Below, in pieces: positions 45,570 through 55,823 of a stretch of DNA of 64,000 bases; position 1 is the first letter of the stretch, and each line of letters starts with the position of its first letter. Made by a program: the position numbers and the translations under genes. The stretch is from Phormidium sp. OSCR (GTDB lineage: Bacteria; Cyanobacteriota; Cyanobacteriia; Cyanobacteriales; Geitlerinemataceae). The notes under the pieces were generated by a model. The model made no database searches. It worked only from the letters and a program-made list of their open reading frames with translations, and was not told the origin of the DNA. The stretch is from contig LJZT01000004.1 in the NCBI GenBank assembly GCA_001314905.1, positions 21,966-85,965 of the forward strand, given 5' to 3'.

Positions 45570-47600
45570 CTAAGGGCGCTGAATGACAGTCTCCAGAACG
45601 CGGCGTTTCGCGTTGGGGTCAATGCCAATTAAGCGTACATATTCACCGCGATGATCCTTCATGCAGGCTTCGAGGGCGGGAACCACATCCGTTAACTGAG
45701 CGCTGTCGATGGGGGAACAGCTTTTCCAGGATTGGGTTTTAAACCGCCGTGGTGTCGCGTGTTCTGTACCAATGCGGTAGCCCTGAGCCAACAGCGATCG
45801 CACCTGATCGAGGGTATCCTGTTCCAGTTGACTGCTCGTTACCCCACGATTGCCACCGTTTTTCTGGGACTGATACTGACTGACGCTGGCACCAAAGCCT
45901 TTACGACCATTGCTACTAGCGGCAGCTTGGCCATTATTTTGAGATCCCGGACGCTGAATAATCGTCTCGCTCACCCGGCGTTTTTCATTGGGATCAATGC
46001 CAATCAACTGCACATATTCCCCAACATGGTCTGCAACACAGGCTTCGAGTTGGCTGAGTACCTGATTGAGTTGTTTCGACTCAATGGGGGCGCAGGTCTT
46101 CCAGGATTGGGTTTTAAACCGTCGTGGGCTGGCGTGTTCGGTACCAATGCGATAGCCCTGAGACAGAAGCGATCGCACCAGTTCCACCGTCTCCCCAGTC
46201 AGCACACCCTGGCCCGATGAACCCCGACTCACGGGGCCATTTCCGGTCACGGCTGCCACTTTCTCAACCGTTCCTTTACTCGGCGGTGTCACCCCATTGG
46301 GGCGTTGCACGATCGCCTCAACGACGCGACGTTTTTCGTTGGGGTCGATACCGATCAACTGTACATATTCGCCGGCAGCCTCCGCCAAAATTTCATTGAG
46401 TTCGGCGATGGCCGTTTGGGGAGATCCCGAAAGAGTTCCCACCGTGAGCCAAGACTTGGTTTTGAAGCGACGAGCCGAGGCTCGTTCAACCCCAATCTGA
46501 TAACCTGACTGCAACAGAGAGCGCACCTGATCGGCTGCACTCGCATCAAGACTCGCTCCATTGCTCGAAGCGGCCGGACGAGTGCCATTGCCGCGACTAG
46601 CCCGATACGACGACGTCCCGGCAGACTGACCCCCACCGGCGGTTGGGGTTTCTCCGGGACGCTGAATGATCATTTCGCTCACACGCCGTTTGGCATCTGG
46701 ATCAATGGCGATCAGGCGCACATATTCCCCAGAATGCTCTCGTAACACCGTTTCGAGTTCCGAGAGGGCGCGATCGGCGCGGGTGTTCGATAGAGTCCCG
46801 GCGGTTAGCCAAGACTTGGTTTTGAATCGGCGGGCGTTGGCGTGTTCGATGCCGATTTTATAGCCCTGTTGGAGCAAGCGTTTGACTTGCCCATTCACTT
46901 CATTATTTAAACTCATACTCCCTACTGACGTATCCTCAGATACAGCGATGTCCTTGCCGTCACCGTTACGATTTGCTGCAACAGCTTGCCGTCGCGCAGA
47001 AGACTCACCCTGTTGATGTAAGGATGAGGAGACCCCCCGCTGCACCGTAACATTAGCGTCAAGCAAATACTGTGCGAAATCCCGATCTACGGGTCGTACA
47101 TCGGGCAGCCGATCCGCTTCGGCTTGGGTGGTAATCACAGAGCCAGATGCCACATATTTTCCAGGAGGAATCTCAACATCCTGGATTAAGGTGTGCATCA
47201 TTACCACCGAACCTTGACCCACTCGTGCATTGAACACCGTCGAACGAAAGCCAATAAAGCAGTCGTCTCCGATGTATGCCGGACCGTGAACCAAGGCTAA
47301 ATGAGCAAGACAACTGTTACGACCGATCCACACGGCGTATTCACGCTGGCGATCGCCCACAACCGTTGCACCATTCAGTCCATGAATGATAACTCCATTT
47401 TGAATATTCGCGTGATCGCCGATATAGAACGGCGACTCCGCATCGGCTCGAACCGATGTCCCCGGTGCGATCGTCGCCTCTTCACCGACGGTGACATCGC
47501 CGATGATATTAGCAAACGAATGCACATAGGCTGTGCTGTGGATTTTTGGTTCGGCAAGCTCCCGCTGGGGGGATGGAGCCGCGTGCTTGCGGACAACCAT
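45570..47600 (-). CDS. ccmM: Carboxysome scaffold protein CcmM with four SSU-like repeats
   Basis: 676 residues. Residues 1-200 are a gamma-carbonic-anhydrase-like beta helix with zinc His candidates 73, 100 and 105 ([16 protein letters not shown]). Four Rubisco-small-subunit-like modules follow, at about 231-315, 351-434, 467-552 and 592-676, each with a core of RRFKT(K/Q)SW and a GEYV(R/Q)LI segment. Modules 3 and 4 carry a Cys pair 18 residues apart (503/521 and 628/646); modules 1 and 2 have none. CcmM condenses Rubisco in the carboxysome core, and the Cys pairs tune this by redox state. An internal start at 46916 would give the short form. Confidence 0.96.
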   Translation of the reverse strand: MVVRKHAAPSPQRELAEPKIHSTAYVHSFANIIGDVTVGEEATIAPGTSVRADAESPFYIGDHANIQNGVIIHGLNGATVVGDRQREYAVWIGRNSCLAHLALVHGPAYIGDDCFIGFRSTVFNARVGQGSVVMMHTLIQDVEIPPGKYVASGSVITTQAEADRLPDVRPVDRDFAQYLLDANVTVQRGVSSSLHQQGESSARRQAVAANRNGDGKDIAVSEDTSVGSMSLNNEVNGQVKRLLQQGYKIGIEHANARRFKTKSWLTAGTLSNTRADRALSELETVLREHSGEYVRLIAIDPDAKRRVSEMIIQRPGETPTAGGGQSAGTSSYRASRGNGTRPAASSNGASLDASAADQVRSLLQSGYQIGVERASARRFKTKSWLTVGTLSGSPQTAIAELNEILAEAAGEYVQLIGIDPNEKRRVVEAIVQRPNGVTPPSKGTVEKVAAVTGNGPVSRGSSGQGVLTGETVELVRSLLSQGYRIGTEHASPRRFKTQSWKTCAPIESKQLNQVLSQLEACVADHVGEYVQLIGIDPNEKRRVSETIIQRPGSQNNGQAAASSNGRKGFGASVSQYQSQKNGGNRGVTSSQLEQDTLDQVRSLLAQGYRIGTEHATPRRFKTQSWKSCSPIDSAQLTDVVPALEACMKDHRGEYVRLIGIDPNAKRRVLETVIQRP
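46914..46937 (-). promoter_or_regulatory. Internal translation start for the short CcmM form
   Basis: Met229 (ATG 46916-46914) lies just before SSU-like module 1, with GAGGA and GGGAG runs within 21 bases upstream. In other beta-cyanobacteria a short CcmM is made from an internal ribosome entry at this point. Here it would be 448 residues with four modules. Confidence 0.5.
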
Positions 47601-47716
47601 AACGAATTTCGTTCCTCAATCAACTCAATGAGCCCAAACTACTCAGGCTTCGCCTCAACAGCATGGGTTAAAACATGGCTAAAAACTTTAGTTCCTAGGC
47701 GGCGACCGGTTCACAA

Positions 47717-48016
47717 TTAGTAACGATCTTTTTTGTTATAAACCTGTCGGTTTTCCAAGCTCACAGTATCGATAATGCCCACGGTGAGTGCATCAATCGG
47801 ACACCCCTCGCGGCCCGGTTCAACCCGAGCAGCACTACCGCGACTGAACAGAACCCACTCACCGGTTCCAGCACCGACGAGATCTGCTGCGACTTCATAC
47901 TTGGGGAGCAACTCTCCCTGAGCATCGACAAGTTGCAACACGAGGAGTTTCAGGCCCCTCATGGTCTCTAGTTTTTGGTTGCTGACAACGGTGCCGCAGA
48001 CTCTGGCAATTTGCAT
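47717..48016 (-). CDS. ccmL: Carboxysome vertex protein CcmL
   Basis: 99 residues: MQIARVCGTVVSNQKLETMRGLKLLVLQ in outline, DLVGAGTGEWVLFSRGSAAR and DALTVGIIDTV. This is the pentameric shell protein (EutN/CcmL fold) that closes the corners of the icosahedral shell. It follows ccmK1 by 12 bases and precedes ccmM by 116. Confidence 0.97.
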   Translation of the reverse strand: MQIARVCGTVVSNQKLETMRGLKLLVLQLVDAQGELLPKYEVAADLVGAGTGEWVLFSRGSAARVEPGREGCPIDALTVGIIDTVSLENRQVYNKKDRY

Positions 48017-48028
48017 TATCTCTTCGGC

Positions 48029-48367
48029 TTAGCGGCTAATGGAGCGGGGTGAGCCGATGCTCTCGCGGAACTGCTCAACCGCTTCGGTATAGCGAATCGG
48101 GAGAACATACTCGAGGTTCTCGTGAGGACGAGCAATAATATGGGTCGATAAGACTTCTCCCCCATTTACCCGTTTCACATTATCGGTTCCGGCTGAGATG
48201 GACGCTTGCACTTCCGAGACATCGCCCCGAACGATGACCGTCACCCGACCTGAACCAATTTTTTCATACCCCACTAGGGTCACCCGAGCGGCTTTCACCA
48301 TGGCGTCAGCGGCTTCTACCACTGCCGGAAACCCGAGGGTTTCAATCATTCCTACGGCAATTGACAT
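48029..48367 (-). CDS. ccmK1: Carboxysome shell protein CcmK1
   Basis: 112 residues, a single BMC domain: [44 protein letters not shown] and [19 protein letters not shown]. It forms hexamers that tile the shell facets. The nine-residue longer C-terminus ([13 protein letters not shown]) compared with its neighbour matches CcmK1 of Synechocystis (111 residues). Second gene of the operon. Confidence 0.94.
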   Translation of the reverse strand: MSIAVGMIETLGFPAVVEAADAMVKAARVTLVGYEKIGSGRVTVIVRGDVSEVQASISAGTDNVKRVNGGEVLSTHIIARPHENLEYVLPIRYTEAVEQFRESIGSPRSISR

Positions 48368-48492
48368 TGTTTTGTTAACTCCTGCAATAAATCATCATCC
48401 GGACTGAGACGGTGGCCTGAGAGACAATGGGGTTCATGTTCTCAAGGCGATCACGAGCGATCGCCGACCCACGTTTAAACTAGGTGTTTCGA

Positions 48493-48804
48493 TTAGTACG
48501 TCCGGAACTGATCGACTTCCTCGGTGTAGCGAATTGGCAGGACGTACTCCAAGTTCTCGTGAGGACGGGCAATGATGTGCGTCGATAGCACCTGTCCACC
48601 ATTGACTCGGTTAGCCGCATCAATCCCGGCTGAGACTGACGCTTGCACTTCCGAGACATCGCCCCGGACGATCACGGTCACGCGACCTGAACCAATCTTC
48701 TCATAACCAACGAGAGTAACCCGAGCGGCTTTCACCATCGAGTCAGCCGCTTCGACTACTGCCGGGAACCCCAGCGTTTCAACCATTCCTACCGCAATTG
48801 ACAT
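48493..48804 (-). CDS. ccmK2: Carboxysome shell protein CcmK2
   Basis: 103 residues, nearly identical to the following CcmK1 through residue 90 but ending at EEVDQFRTY, as in CcmK2 of other cyanobacteria. CcmK2 is the main facet protein and the partner of the CcmN encapsulation peptide. It is the first gene of the operon, sharing a 541-base gap with the divergent ndhF4. The gap has two candidate rightward promoters but no gene I can support. Confidence 0.94.
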   Translation of the reverse strand: MSIAVGMVETLGFPAVVEAADSMVKAARVTLVGYEKIGSGRVTVIVRGDVSEVQASVSAGIDAANRVNGGQVLSTHIIARPHENLEYVLPIRYTEEVDQFRTY

Positions 48805-49067
48805 GACGAGTATCGCTCCTTGAAAAAATGACGCGTGATGCGTTTGAACTCTAATGGACGTGCCAAAACTTGGCTCGACAAAGCTTCTGGCTGCCAGGAT
48901 AGTTCCAGACCAGACCGCGCAGGCCCATGTCTTCCGACATGACTGTTGGCTCCTCTGCCTACGGGCCTGACCCCTGGGCTGACCAGAAATTTCAGTGAGC
49001 GCAAAATTTTGACGGGGAAGGCTAATTTATTCAATCCCAATACAAAGATTAGGAAACTTTGGCTCCT

Positions 49068-49095
49068 TTGACAATATAAAGCAAGATGATATTTT
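49068..49095 (+). promoter_or_regulatory. Candidate sigma70-type promoter toward ndhF4
   Basis: TTGACA (49068-49073) and TATTTT (49090-49095) with 16 bases between. A second -10-like TATAAT occurs at 49193-49198 without a good -35. Both lie in the ccmK2-ndhF4 gap and point to ndhF4. Confidence 0.35.
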
Positions 49096-49345
49096 CAAAT
49101 CGGATAGTTTAATAAAAGTTAACTCGCAGCATCGACCCCCATTCCCAGCCTCCCGGAGCATCTCCCATGAGGGGATCGCGGACTCACTACCCTATAATTG
49201 CTGTATTGCTTAAAATTCTCCATTACACGTAGGGCAAGGGAAACGAGACCTCACCCGGTCGTCGTCCTGCCTGGGTTTGGGGGTGTCTCCAGGCACTCAG
49301 CCAACCCATAAAAATGTTGTTAGACGTCCTCAAACTCCCGATAAG

Positions 49346-51202
49346 ATGAGTGGTTTTCTCCTACAAACCTGCTGGTTCGTACCGCTGTACGGACTTCTAG
49401 GTGCCATCCTAACCCTACCCTGGTCGCTCGGCTTAGTCCGACGAACCGGGCCGCGTCCGGCCGCCTACCTGAACCTACTAATGACCTTGGTGGCGTTCGT
49501 CCACGGCTCTGCGGCCTACTTCGAGAGCTGGGGGCAGCCTCCCCAACAGATTGTCTTCTCCTGGCTCAACGCCGCCAACTTAGACTTATCTCTAGCCATC
49601 GAAATTTCCCCCCTCAGTCTTGGGGCCATGGAACTGGTCACCGGTATCGGTCTGCTGGCCCAACTCTACGCCCTGGGCTACATGGAAAAAGACTGGTCCC
49701 TAGCTCGCTTCTTTGGACTGATGGGGTTCTTTGAAGCCGCCCTCAGCGGCATCGCCCTCAGCGACTCTCTGCTACTGAGTTACGGACTGCTAGAAATGTT
49801 GACCCTGTCGACCTACCTGCTGGTGGGCTTTTGGTATGCCCAGCCCCTGGTGGTCACGGCGGCTCGGGATGCCTTCCTCACGAAACGGGTCGGGGATATC
49901 TTACTCCTGATGGGGTTAGTAGCCCTATCGAGCTATGGAACCGGCTTAACCTTTAGTGAACTCGAAACCTGGGCCGAAACCAACCCCCTACCCTTCTGGA
50001 CGGCCACCTGGCTGGGACTCGGACTCATTGCCGGGCCTCTGGGGAAATGTGCCCAATTTCCCCTCAACCTCTGGCTCGACGAAGCCATGGAAGGTCCCAG
50101 CCCCGCCTCCATCATGCGTAACTCCGTGGTGGTGTCAGCGGGAGCCTATGTTCTAATTCGCCTACAACCGGTCTTTACCCTCTCCCCAGTGGTCTACGAT
50201 GCCCTGATTATCATCGGTACCGTCACCGCCATCGGCAGTTCCCTGATGTGTTTGGCTCAAATTGACCTGAAACGAGCCTTATCCCATTCCACCAGTGCCT
50301 ACATGGGACTTGTCTTTATCGCCGTCGGTCTCGGACAAGTGGATATTGCTCTACTACTGCTGCTGACTCATGCGATCGCCAAAGCCCTAGTCTTTTCCAG
50401 CATCGGCTCGATTATCCTAGCCACCAACAGTCAGAACATTACCGAAATGGGCGGACTCGGGTCACGAATGCCGGCCACCACCACCGCCTTTCTCGTGGGG
50501 TCTGCCGGTCTGGTGTCCATCTTGCCCCTGGGGACATTTTGGACCTTTCGGCGTTGGGTCAACGGTTTCCAGGAAGTCCCCCCCGGCTTAGTCTTGATCT
50601 TGCTGCTGGTGAACGCTCTCATGGCCGTGAGCCTCACCCGAGTCTTCCGCTCCGTCTTTTTAGGAGAGCATCAAGCCAAAACTCGCCGCACTCCCGAAGC
50701 TCCTTGGACTATGGCCGTTCCGATGGTCTCGTTGACCATCGTCACCCTCCTGGTTCCCCTAATGCTGCAACATTGGCAACTACTCCTGACCTGGGATGGT
50801 CCCTGGGCCTTCTCCCATAATCCCCTGATTGAGTTTGGCAGCCCCCTCTTAATTGCTAGTGGGGTCTTAGGGGTAATCCTGGGTAGTCTCATTCCCCTCG
50901 AACGCACTAACGCGCGATCGCAGCAGCTATCGGTACGCTTCTGGCAAGATCTCCTCGCCTACGACTTCTATATCGATCGCCTCTACCGAGTCACCGTCGT
51001 CGCCTTTGTCTCGGCGTTCTCTCGCTTCGCCTCAAGCTTCGATCGCTACATCGTCGATGGTGCCGTTAACCTCGTCGGTTGGATGGCGATTTTCAGTGGT
51101 CAAGCCCTCAAATATAGCATTTCAGGTCAGTCTCAATCCTATGTTCTGACTATTTTAGCCGCCACCGGTATCCTCGTCTTCCTAGCCTGGTGGGGGTTCT
51201 AG
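49346..51202 (+). CDS. ndhF4: NDH-1 subunit F4 (CO2 uptake complex)
   Basis: 618 residues from ATG 49346 (MSGFLLQTCWFVPLYGLLGA); an earlier in-frame GTG at 49277 adds 23 residues without membrane character. NdhF is an antiporter-like membrane subunit with about 16 helices; conserved parts are LGYMEKDWSLARFFGLMGFF, WLDEAMEGPSPASIMRNSVVV and LSHSTSAYMGLVFIAVGLGQ. The gene order with ndhD and a ChpX-type protein, divergent from ccmK, matches the ndhF4-ndhD4-cupB locus of Anabaena and marks this as the constitutive NDH-1MS-prime type rather than NdhF1 or F3. Confidence 0.9.
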   Translation: MSGFLLQTCWFVPLYGLLGAILTLPWSLGLVRRTGPRPAAYLNLLMTLVAFVHGSAAYFESWGQPPQQIVFSWLNAANLDLSLAIEISPLSLGAMELVTGIGLLAQLYALGYMEKDWSLARFFGLMGFFEAALSGIALSDSLLLSYGLLEMLTLSTYLLVGFWYAQPLVVTAARDAFLTKRVGDILLLMGLVALSSYGTGLTFSELETWAETNPLPFWTATWLGLGLIAGPLGKCAQFPLNLWLDEAMEGPSPASIMRNSVVVSAGAYVLIRLQPVFTLSPVVYDALIIIGTVTAIGSSLMCLAQIDLKRALSHSTSAYMGLVFIAVGLGQVDIALLLLLTHAIAKALVFSSIGSIILATNSQNITEMGGLGSRMPATTTAFLVGSAGLVSILPLGTFWTFRRWVNGFQEVPPGLVLILLLVNALMAVSLTRVFRSVFLGEHQAKTRRTPEAPWTMAVPMVSLTIVTLLVPLMLQHWQLLLTWDGPWAFSHNPLIEFGSPLLIASGVLGVILGSLIPLERTNARSQQLSVRFWQDLLAYDFYIDRLYRVTVVAFVSAFSRFASSFDRYIVDGAVNLVGWMAIFSGQALKYSISGQSQSYVLTILAATGILVFLAWWGF

Positions 51203-51313
51203 TTATCTCACCGTCAACGGTTTTTCTCAACCTCGGTGACTGAACCACAACAGCGATCGAAGCGAATCACGTACAAGAACTACGCCCTAAAAACTACGCC
51301 CTAAAAACTGCGA

Positions 51314-52861
51314 ATGCTGAGTGCCTTACTTCTAATTCCCCTAACAAGCGCCATTGTCATTTGTCTACTACCCAAATCTCTGCCCTCGCAGCGGTTTCGG
51401 AGCATCAGCTTTGTGGTGCTGACCATCATCTTTGGTCTAACCCTGAGTCTCTTGGCTGACTTCGATTCTAGCCTGGGAGGACTGCAATTGACCGAACAGG
51501 TGGCCTGGGTCGATTGGCTCGGATTGAGCTACCATCTGGGACTCGATGGCATCTCCCTACCGTTGGTGCTTCTCAACCAACTGCTGACAGCCATCGCCAT
51601 CCTCAGTAGCCCCGACAAACTCGAACGGCCACGCCTCTACTACAGTCTGATTTTAATTCTCAACCTCAGCGTCACCGGGGCCTTCCTCTCCCTGGACTTG
51701 CTGCTCTTCTTCATCTTCTACGAACTCGAACTGGTCCCGCTGTATCTCCTCATTGCCATTTGGGGAGGCCCACGCCGCAACTATGCCGCTACCAAATTTC
51801 TCCTCTACACCGCTACCTCAGGCATTTTTATCCTCGCCGCCTTCTTAGGACTCGTCTGGCTCACCGGCGCATCGAGTTTTGATTACAGCGTTCTCCCAGC
51901 GGGAGCCTTACCCATCGGCACCCAGTTGCTGATCCTGACGGGGTTACTGATTGGCTTTGCCATCAAAATCCCCATTTTTCCCTTCCATACCTGGCTCCCC
52001 GATGCCCACGTGGAAGCCTCAACCTCGGTCTCAGTTCTGTTAGCCGGCGTTCTTCTGAAACTGGGAACCTATGGGTTATTGCGCTTCTGTGTCGGGATGT
52101 TGCCCGAGGCTTGGTCTGTTGCCGCCCCCGTCCTGGTCATTTTTGCCGTCATTAGCGTCCTCTATGGGGCGTTTACTGCCATTTCCCAGCAAGATATGAA
52201 AAAAATGGTAGCCTACTCCTCCATCGCCCATATGGGCTATATTCTGCTGGCTGCTGCCGCTGGAACCCACCTGAGTTTGTTGGCGGCGATCGCCCAATCC
52301 GTCAGTCATGGCCTGATCTCGGCTATGTTGTTCCTCCTGGTGGGGGTTGTGGGCAAGAAAACGGGGACTCGGGATATCGACCAACTCCGTGGCTTACTCA
52401 ACCCAGAACGGGGTTTGCCGATAATCGGTAGTTTGATGATTGTCGGTGTGATGGCGAGTGCTGGTATCCCCGGCATGGTGGGCTTTGTGTCAGAGTTTCT
52501 GGTGTTCCGAGGCAGTTTTCCGGTGTTTCCGGTGGCGACCCTGTTGTGTTTGGTGGGAACCGGCTTAACGGCGGTCTATTTCCTACTGATGGTGAACCGA
52601 GTTTTCTTTGGCCGCCTCTCGGACATTGTGACCAATTTGCCTCCGGTTCAATGGCGCGATCGCGTCCCCGCCTTGGTCCTAACTCTCCTCTTGGTGATGT
52701 TTGGCCTACAACCCAACTGGCTCGTCCGTTGGAGTGATGCTGATGCGGCCCGATTAGTTCCCCCGGTGGCTCTGGCTCAACTCTCCTCGGCGCAAGTCTC
52801 TTCAAGCCAACTCGACTTTGAGTCCCCAAAACATCCCCAACTTGCTACGCCGAACCCCTAA
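51314..52861 (+). CDS. ndhD4: NDH-1 subunit D4 (CO2 uptake complex)
   Basis: 515 residues, about 14 membrane helices: YHLGLDGISLPLVLLNQLLT, YELELVPLYLLIAIWGG (with the key Glu), FHTWLPDAHVEASTSVSVLL and MKKMVAYSSIAHMGYILL. It is a proton-translocating subunit of the NDH-1 form that drives CO2 hydration at the thylakoid. It lies 111 bases after ndhF4 and 57 bases before cupB. A polar C-terminal tail of about 35 residues follows the last helix. Confidence 0.92.
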   Translation: MLSALLLIPLTSAIVICLLPKSLPSQRFRSISFVVLTIIFGLTLSLLADFDSSLGGLQLTEQVAWVDWLGLSYHLGLDGISLPLVLLNQLLTAIAILSSPDKLERPRLYYSLILILNLSVTGAFLSLDLLLFFIFYELELVPLYLLIAIWGGPRRNYAATKFLLYTATSGIFILAAFLGLVWLTGASSFDYSVLPAGALPIGTQLLILTGLLIGFAIKIPIFPFHTWLPDAHVEASTSVSVLLAGVLLKLGTYGLLRFCVGMLPEAWSVAAPVLVIFAVISVLYGAFTAISQQDMKKMVAYSSIAHMGYILLAAAAGTHLSLLAAIAQSVSHGLISAMLFLLVGVVGKKTGTRDIDQLRGLLNPERGLPIIGSLMIVGVMASAGIPGMVGFVSEFLVFRGSFPVFPVATLLCLVGTGLTAVYFLLMVNRVFFGRLSDIVTNLPPVQWRDRVPALVLTLLLVMFGLQPNWLVRWSDADAARLVPPVALAQLSSAQVSSSQLDFESPKHPQLATPNP

Positions 52862-52918
52862 AGGCTCAGGATCTTCGAGCTATCAATTGTTCACTGTTAA
52901 CCGTCAAACACTGATTTT

Positions 52919-54049
52919 ATGGTTACTACTCCTCTCGCCCCCTCCCAACATCCCCTGGCCGAGTATATTCACCGGCTAGAACAGGGACAGGCATTATTGA
53001 ACGACACCCCGGAGAATGTCTTGGAAGTGGTGGGGATTCTCAAAAGCTATGGGGTGGTTCTCGATGCCTACTCCAATAACTTGATCTACATCGCCGAGAA
53101 ACAGTTTTTAGTGCTGTTTCCCTTCTTTAAGTATTTCAACGGGGAGGTGAGTCTCCCGAAACTGTTGCGCTTCTGGTGGCACGATCGCATCAACTACGAG
53201 TATGCCGAATACTGTATGCGAGGAATGCTCTGGCACGGCGGCAATGGGGTAGATACCTATCTCGATAGTGACGCGTTTAGTCAAGCTGCCGAACGGGCCA
53301 TTCAAGCCAAGCTACGAGGCAATCCGCTCTTGTCGCTGCTGCATCGTCTCTTCCCGGATTTTTTGCCCGAACAGGTGCGGATGTTTTGCTACTACAGCGC
53401 CCTGGGACAGTTCTGGCGAGTCATGAGTGATATGTTCTTGGCATTGAGCGATCGCTATGATGCCCAAGAGATTCACTCGATTCCCGATGTAGTCAAACAT
53501 ATCCTCGATGGTCTGGTGGCGGCGGCTAATCAGCCCATTACCTACCGGGTTGAGATTCAGGGGCAATCCTATGACATCATGCCCGAGTCCGTGGGGCTAA
53601 CCTTCCTGATGGATACGGCAGTTCCCTATGTTGAGGCGATTTTCTTCCGAGGAGCGCCTTTTCCCGGAACCGTCTCCTATAACGCTCAAGCCTTTCAGAT
53701 TCCGGACGAACAGGGTGATTTTGCCTATGGTGCCCTCTATGCCGACCCCTTACCCATTGGCGGCGCGGGGATTCCCCCCACTCAGTTAATGCAAGATATG
53801 CGCCATTTTCTACCGGAGTATCTGCATGACGTCTATCGGCGCGGGACTCGTGGCGAGGATGATATCCGGGTGCAGATCTGTGCCACGTTCCAGAAAGCAA
53901 TGTTTTGTGTCACCACGGCGGCGATTCAAGGGCTGGCCCCTCATCCCCTGACGACTCAGGATCCGCAGCAGCGCTCGGAGAACCGGGCGTATTTGGAACA
54001 TTGGATGAACCGCTTTGAGAGTTCTCGGATTCGCGAAGCCAATAGTTAG
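52919..54049 (+). CDS. cupB: CO2 hydration protein CupB/ChpX
   Basis: 376 residues. The CO2-hydration protein family is recognised by LLRFWWHDRINYEYAEYCMR, GMLWHGGNGVDTYLDSDAF and DTAVPYVEAIFFRGAPFPG. The length (about 370-390 for ChpX/CupB, about 430-440 for ChpY/CupA) and the gene context indicate CupB. It converts CO2 to bicarbonate inside the cell when attached to the NdhF4/D4 complex. Ends 15 bases from the convergent histidine kinase gene. Confidence 0.92.
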   Translation: MVTTPLAPSQHPLAEYIHRLEQGQALLNDTPENVLEVVGILKSYGVVLDAYSNNLIYIAEKQFLVLFPFFKYFNGEVSLPKLLRFWWHDRINYEYAEYCMRGMLWHGGNGVDTYLDSDAFSQAAERAIQAKLRGNPLLSLLHRLFPDFLPEQVRMFCYYSALGQFWRVMSDMFLALSDRYDAQEIHSIPDVVKHILDGLVAAANQPITYRVEIQGQSYDIMPESVGLTFLMDTAVPYVEAIFFRGAPFPGTVSYNAQAFQIPDEQGDFAYGALYADPLPIGGAGIPPTQLMQDMRHFLPEYLHDVYRRGTRGEDDIRVQICATFQKAMFCVTTAAIQGLAPHPLTTQDPQQRSENRAYLEHWMNRFESSRIREANS

Positions 54050-54064
54050 GAGTTCACGAGGAGT

Positions 54065-55531
54065 TTAGGAGTCGTCGGTGGCTTCGCTGGCTGAGGCTTG
54101 AGGGAGCCAGAGGACAAAGGTCGTGCCGTGATTGCCTCTCCCGCACGCTTCGCGATCGCCCTCGAAGTCGTCGTCAGGATGCTTAGCTGGACTGATGACC
54201 CAGATGTCTCCTTGCATCTGGCGTACAAGGTCTCGGGCGATGGCTAGTCCTAGGCCGGTTCCGGGAATCTCTCCTTGAGCCTGGATGCCCCGGAAACGGC
54301 GTTGAAAGAGGTTGGCTTGGTCTTCAGGGGGAATGCCAACTCCGGTGTCGCTGATGGTCATGGCAACCCCCGCTCCGAGTCTGTTCTGGTGGTTTGGGCG
54401 TAGGTCGATGCTGATTTTACCGCCCGGGGGGGTGTATTTGAGGGCGTTGTCGATGAGATTGCCGGCAGCTTCGATGACGGCACGACGATGGCCTAAGACG
54501 GGGGGTAGGGGGTCGGCAAGGGTCCAGTTGAGCTGGAGTTGGCGATCGTCGGCAATGGCGGCCGCTGAGGTGAGGAGGGGGTCGAGAAGTTCAGCGAGGT
54601 CAAGGGGGCCGGTTGAGTCTTCGCTCCCGGTCAGTAGGGGATAGGACGGCCTGGCTGGGGAGTCATGGGCTGTAGAGGGGTCTGATGTCGAGGGATCTCG
54701 GGAGACGTTGTCGCCAGCGGCCGATTGGGGTAAGACGAAGGGATCGGTGTCGATCGCCCCTCGGAAGTCTTGGAATAAATCTTGCAGGCGGTGACTTTCT
54801 CGCAGGATGTTATCGGCATGGGAGCGGCGAGGATCGTCGCTCGGGAGTTGTTTGACGAGGAGTTTGCCGAAGATTTGTAGGGCCGTTAGGGGATTGCGGA
54901 ATTGATGCAGCCAATCATGAAGCAGGTCATGTTGTTGGCGTTGTAGGTGTTGTTGCTGTCGATAACTGCGATCGCTCCATTGTTGCCGTTGTTCCATGAG
55001 ACAGGCGAGGGCGATGGTATGGGCGATTTGTTCGACGAAGCGGCGATCGCCCTCGCTCCAAGGCTGATTGGTACGGGCCGTCACTAATAGCCCCACGGCA
55101 ATGTTGTCATGGATTAGGGGCATGACCAGTTGATAGGTGTCGTCGCTGTCATCGTCGTCTCCGGGCAAGTCGGCCTCTTGGTTTGACTCGCTCTTGGCTC
55201 CGGGGAGGAGGTGATAGGCTCGACGGTTCCCTGAGAGAACCACGGTTTCAGGGCGATCGCGGTTCCGGCCCCCTTGGTGATTGGGTGCGGCTGAACGCAG
55301 TTGGATCGTCGAACGGCTCTGGTGATCGTCATCGACTGAGATGTTATCCCAGGTAACGCGGCGATCGGGCGCAGGGCTAGCAATGGCGGCAACTAATTTA
55401 TGATCATCTCCTCCGAGAAAAGTCTCAGCCAGATAGACCACCACTGGGGAGGCCCCTAGGGTGGTTTCGAGCAGTGCCACTTGTTCTTGGCACAACAACA
55501 TCAATTCGGAACTCATGGTTAATGTTGACAT
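54065..55531 (-). CDS. GAF-domain sensor histidine kinase
   Basis: 488 residues from ATG 55531 (ATG 55516 is an alternative; the frame is open to a TTG at 55546). Residues about 10-175 look like a GAF sensor domain; then a dimerisation helix with the phospho-acceptor His in HQFRNPLTALQIFGKLL, and a kinase domain with NLIDNALKYTPPGG (N box), ISDTGVGIPPED (G1), FQRRFRG and GTGLGLAIARDLV (G2). A 33-base dispersed repeat is inserted in frame near the end, adding GDREACGRGNH just before GTTFVLWLPQ. No response regulator is adjacent. The signal is unknown. Confidence 0.88.
   Translation of the reverse strand: MSTLTMSSELMLLCQEQVALLETTLGASPVVVYLAETFLGGDDHKLVAAIASPAPDRRVTWDNISVDDDHQSRSTIQLRSAAPNHQGGRNRDRPETVVLSGNRRAYHLLPGAKSESNQEADLPGDDDDSDDTYQLVMPLIHDNIAVGLLVTARTNQPWSEGDRRFVEQIAHTIALACLMEQRQQWSDRSYRQQQHLQRQQHDLLHDWLHQFRNPLTALQIFGKLLVKQLPSDDPRRSHADNILRESHRLQDLFQDFRGAIDTDPFVLPQSAAGDNVSRDPSTSDPSTAHDSPARPSYPLLTGSEDSTGPLDLAELLDPLLTSAAAIADDRQLQLNWTLADPLPPVLGHRRAVIEAAGNLIDNALKYTPPGGKISIDLRPNHQNRLGAGVAMTISDTGVGIPPEDQANLFQRRFRGIQAQGEIPGTGLGLAIARDLVRQMQGDIWVISPAKHPDDDFEGDREACGRGNHGTTFVLWLPQASASEATDDS
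54129..54161. repeat. Copy 2 of the 33-base dispersed repeat, inside the kinase gene
   Basis: Starts TGATTGCCTCTCCCGCAC and ends CGCGATCGCCC; 30 of 33 bases match 29751-29783. Read leftward it is in frame and encodes GDREACGRGNH in the histidine kinase. Confidence 0.75.
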
Positions 55532-55823
55532 CGTGCTTCGCGTCAATCCTCAACGTGAGACTGCCCGTGAGTCCCTAACAATCCGTCTGTGGTCTCCCAT
55601 TTTCCCCCTCGGGAGCCATTTTCTGAGAGCTTTGTTAATTTTTGTAACAGCTTGATTCGGGGTGGGAATGCCTGAACGTATTTCTGTGCGGTGAATAGAC
55701 GCTTAAAAATAACTTATAGGATTTGCAAAAAGCAGTTGAAAATCTTGTCAAGATCTGATATATTTTGCTCGGTTTTGGTAGCTATCACTACAACCCGTCG
55801 GCAAACAGAGGAGGTAATACACC

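Noticed and set aside
45732..46220. 162-residue open frame on the + strand inside ccmM
   Set aside because: It is antisense to the repeated SSU-like modules and owes its length to their composition; it has no ribosome binding site and no recognisable domain.
48789..49040. 83-residue open frame upstream of ccmK2
   Set aside because: It overlaps the ccmK2 start in another frame, lies in the promoter gap and has no recognisable domain.
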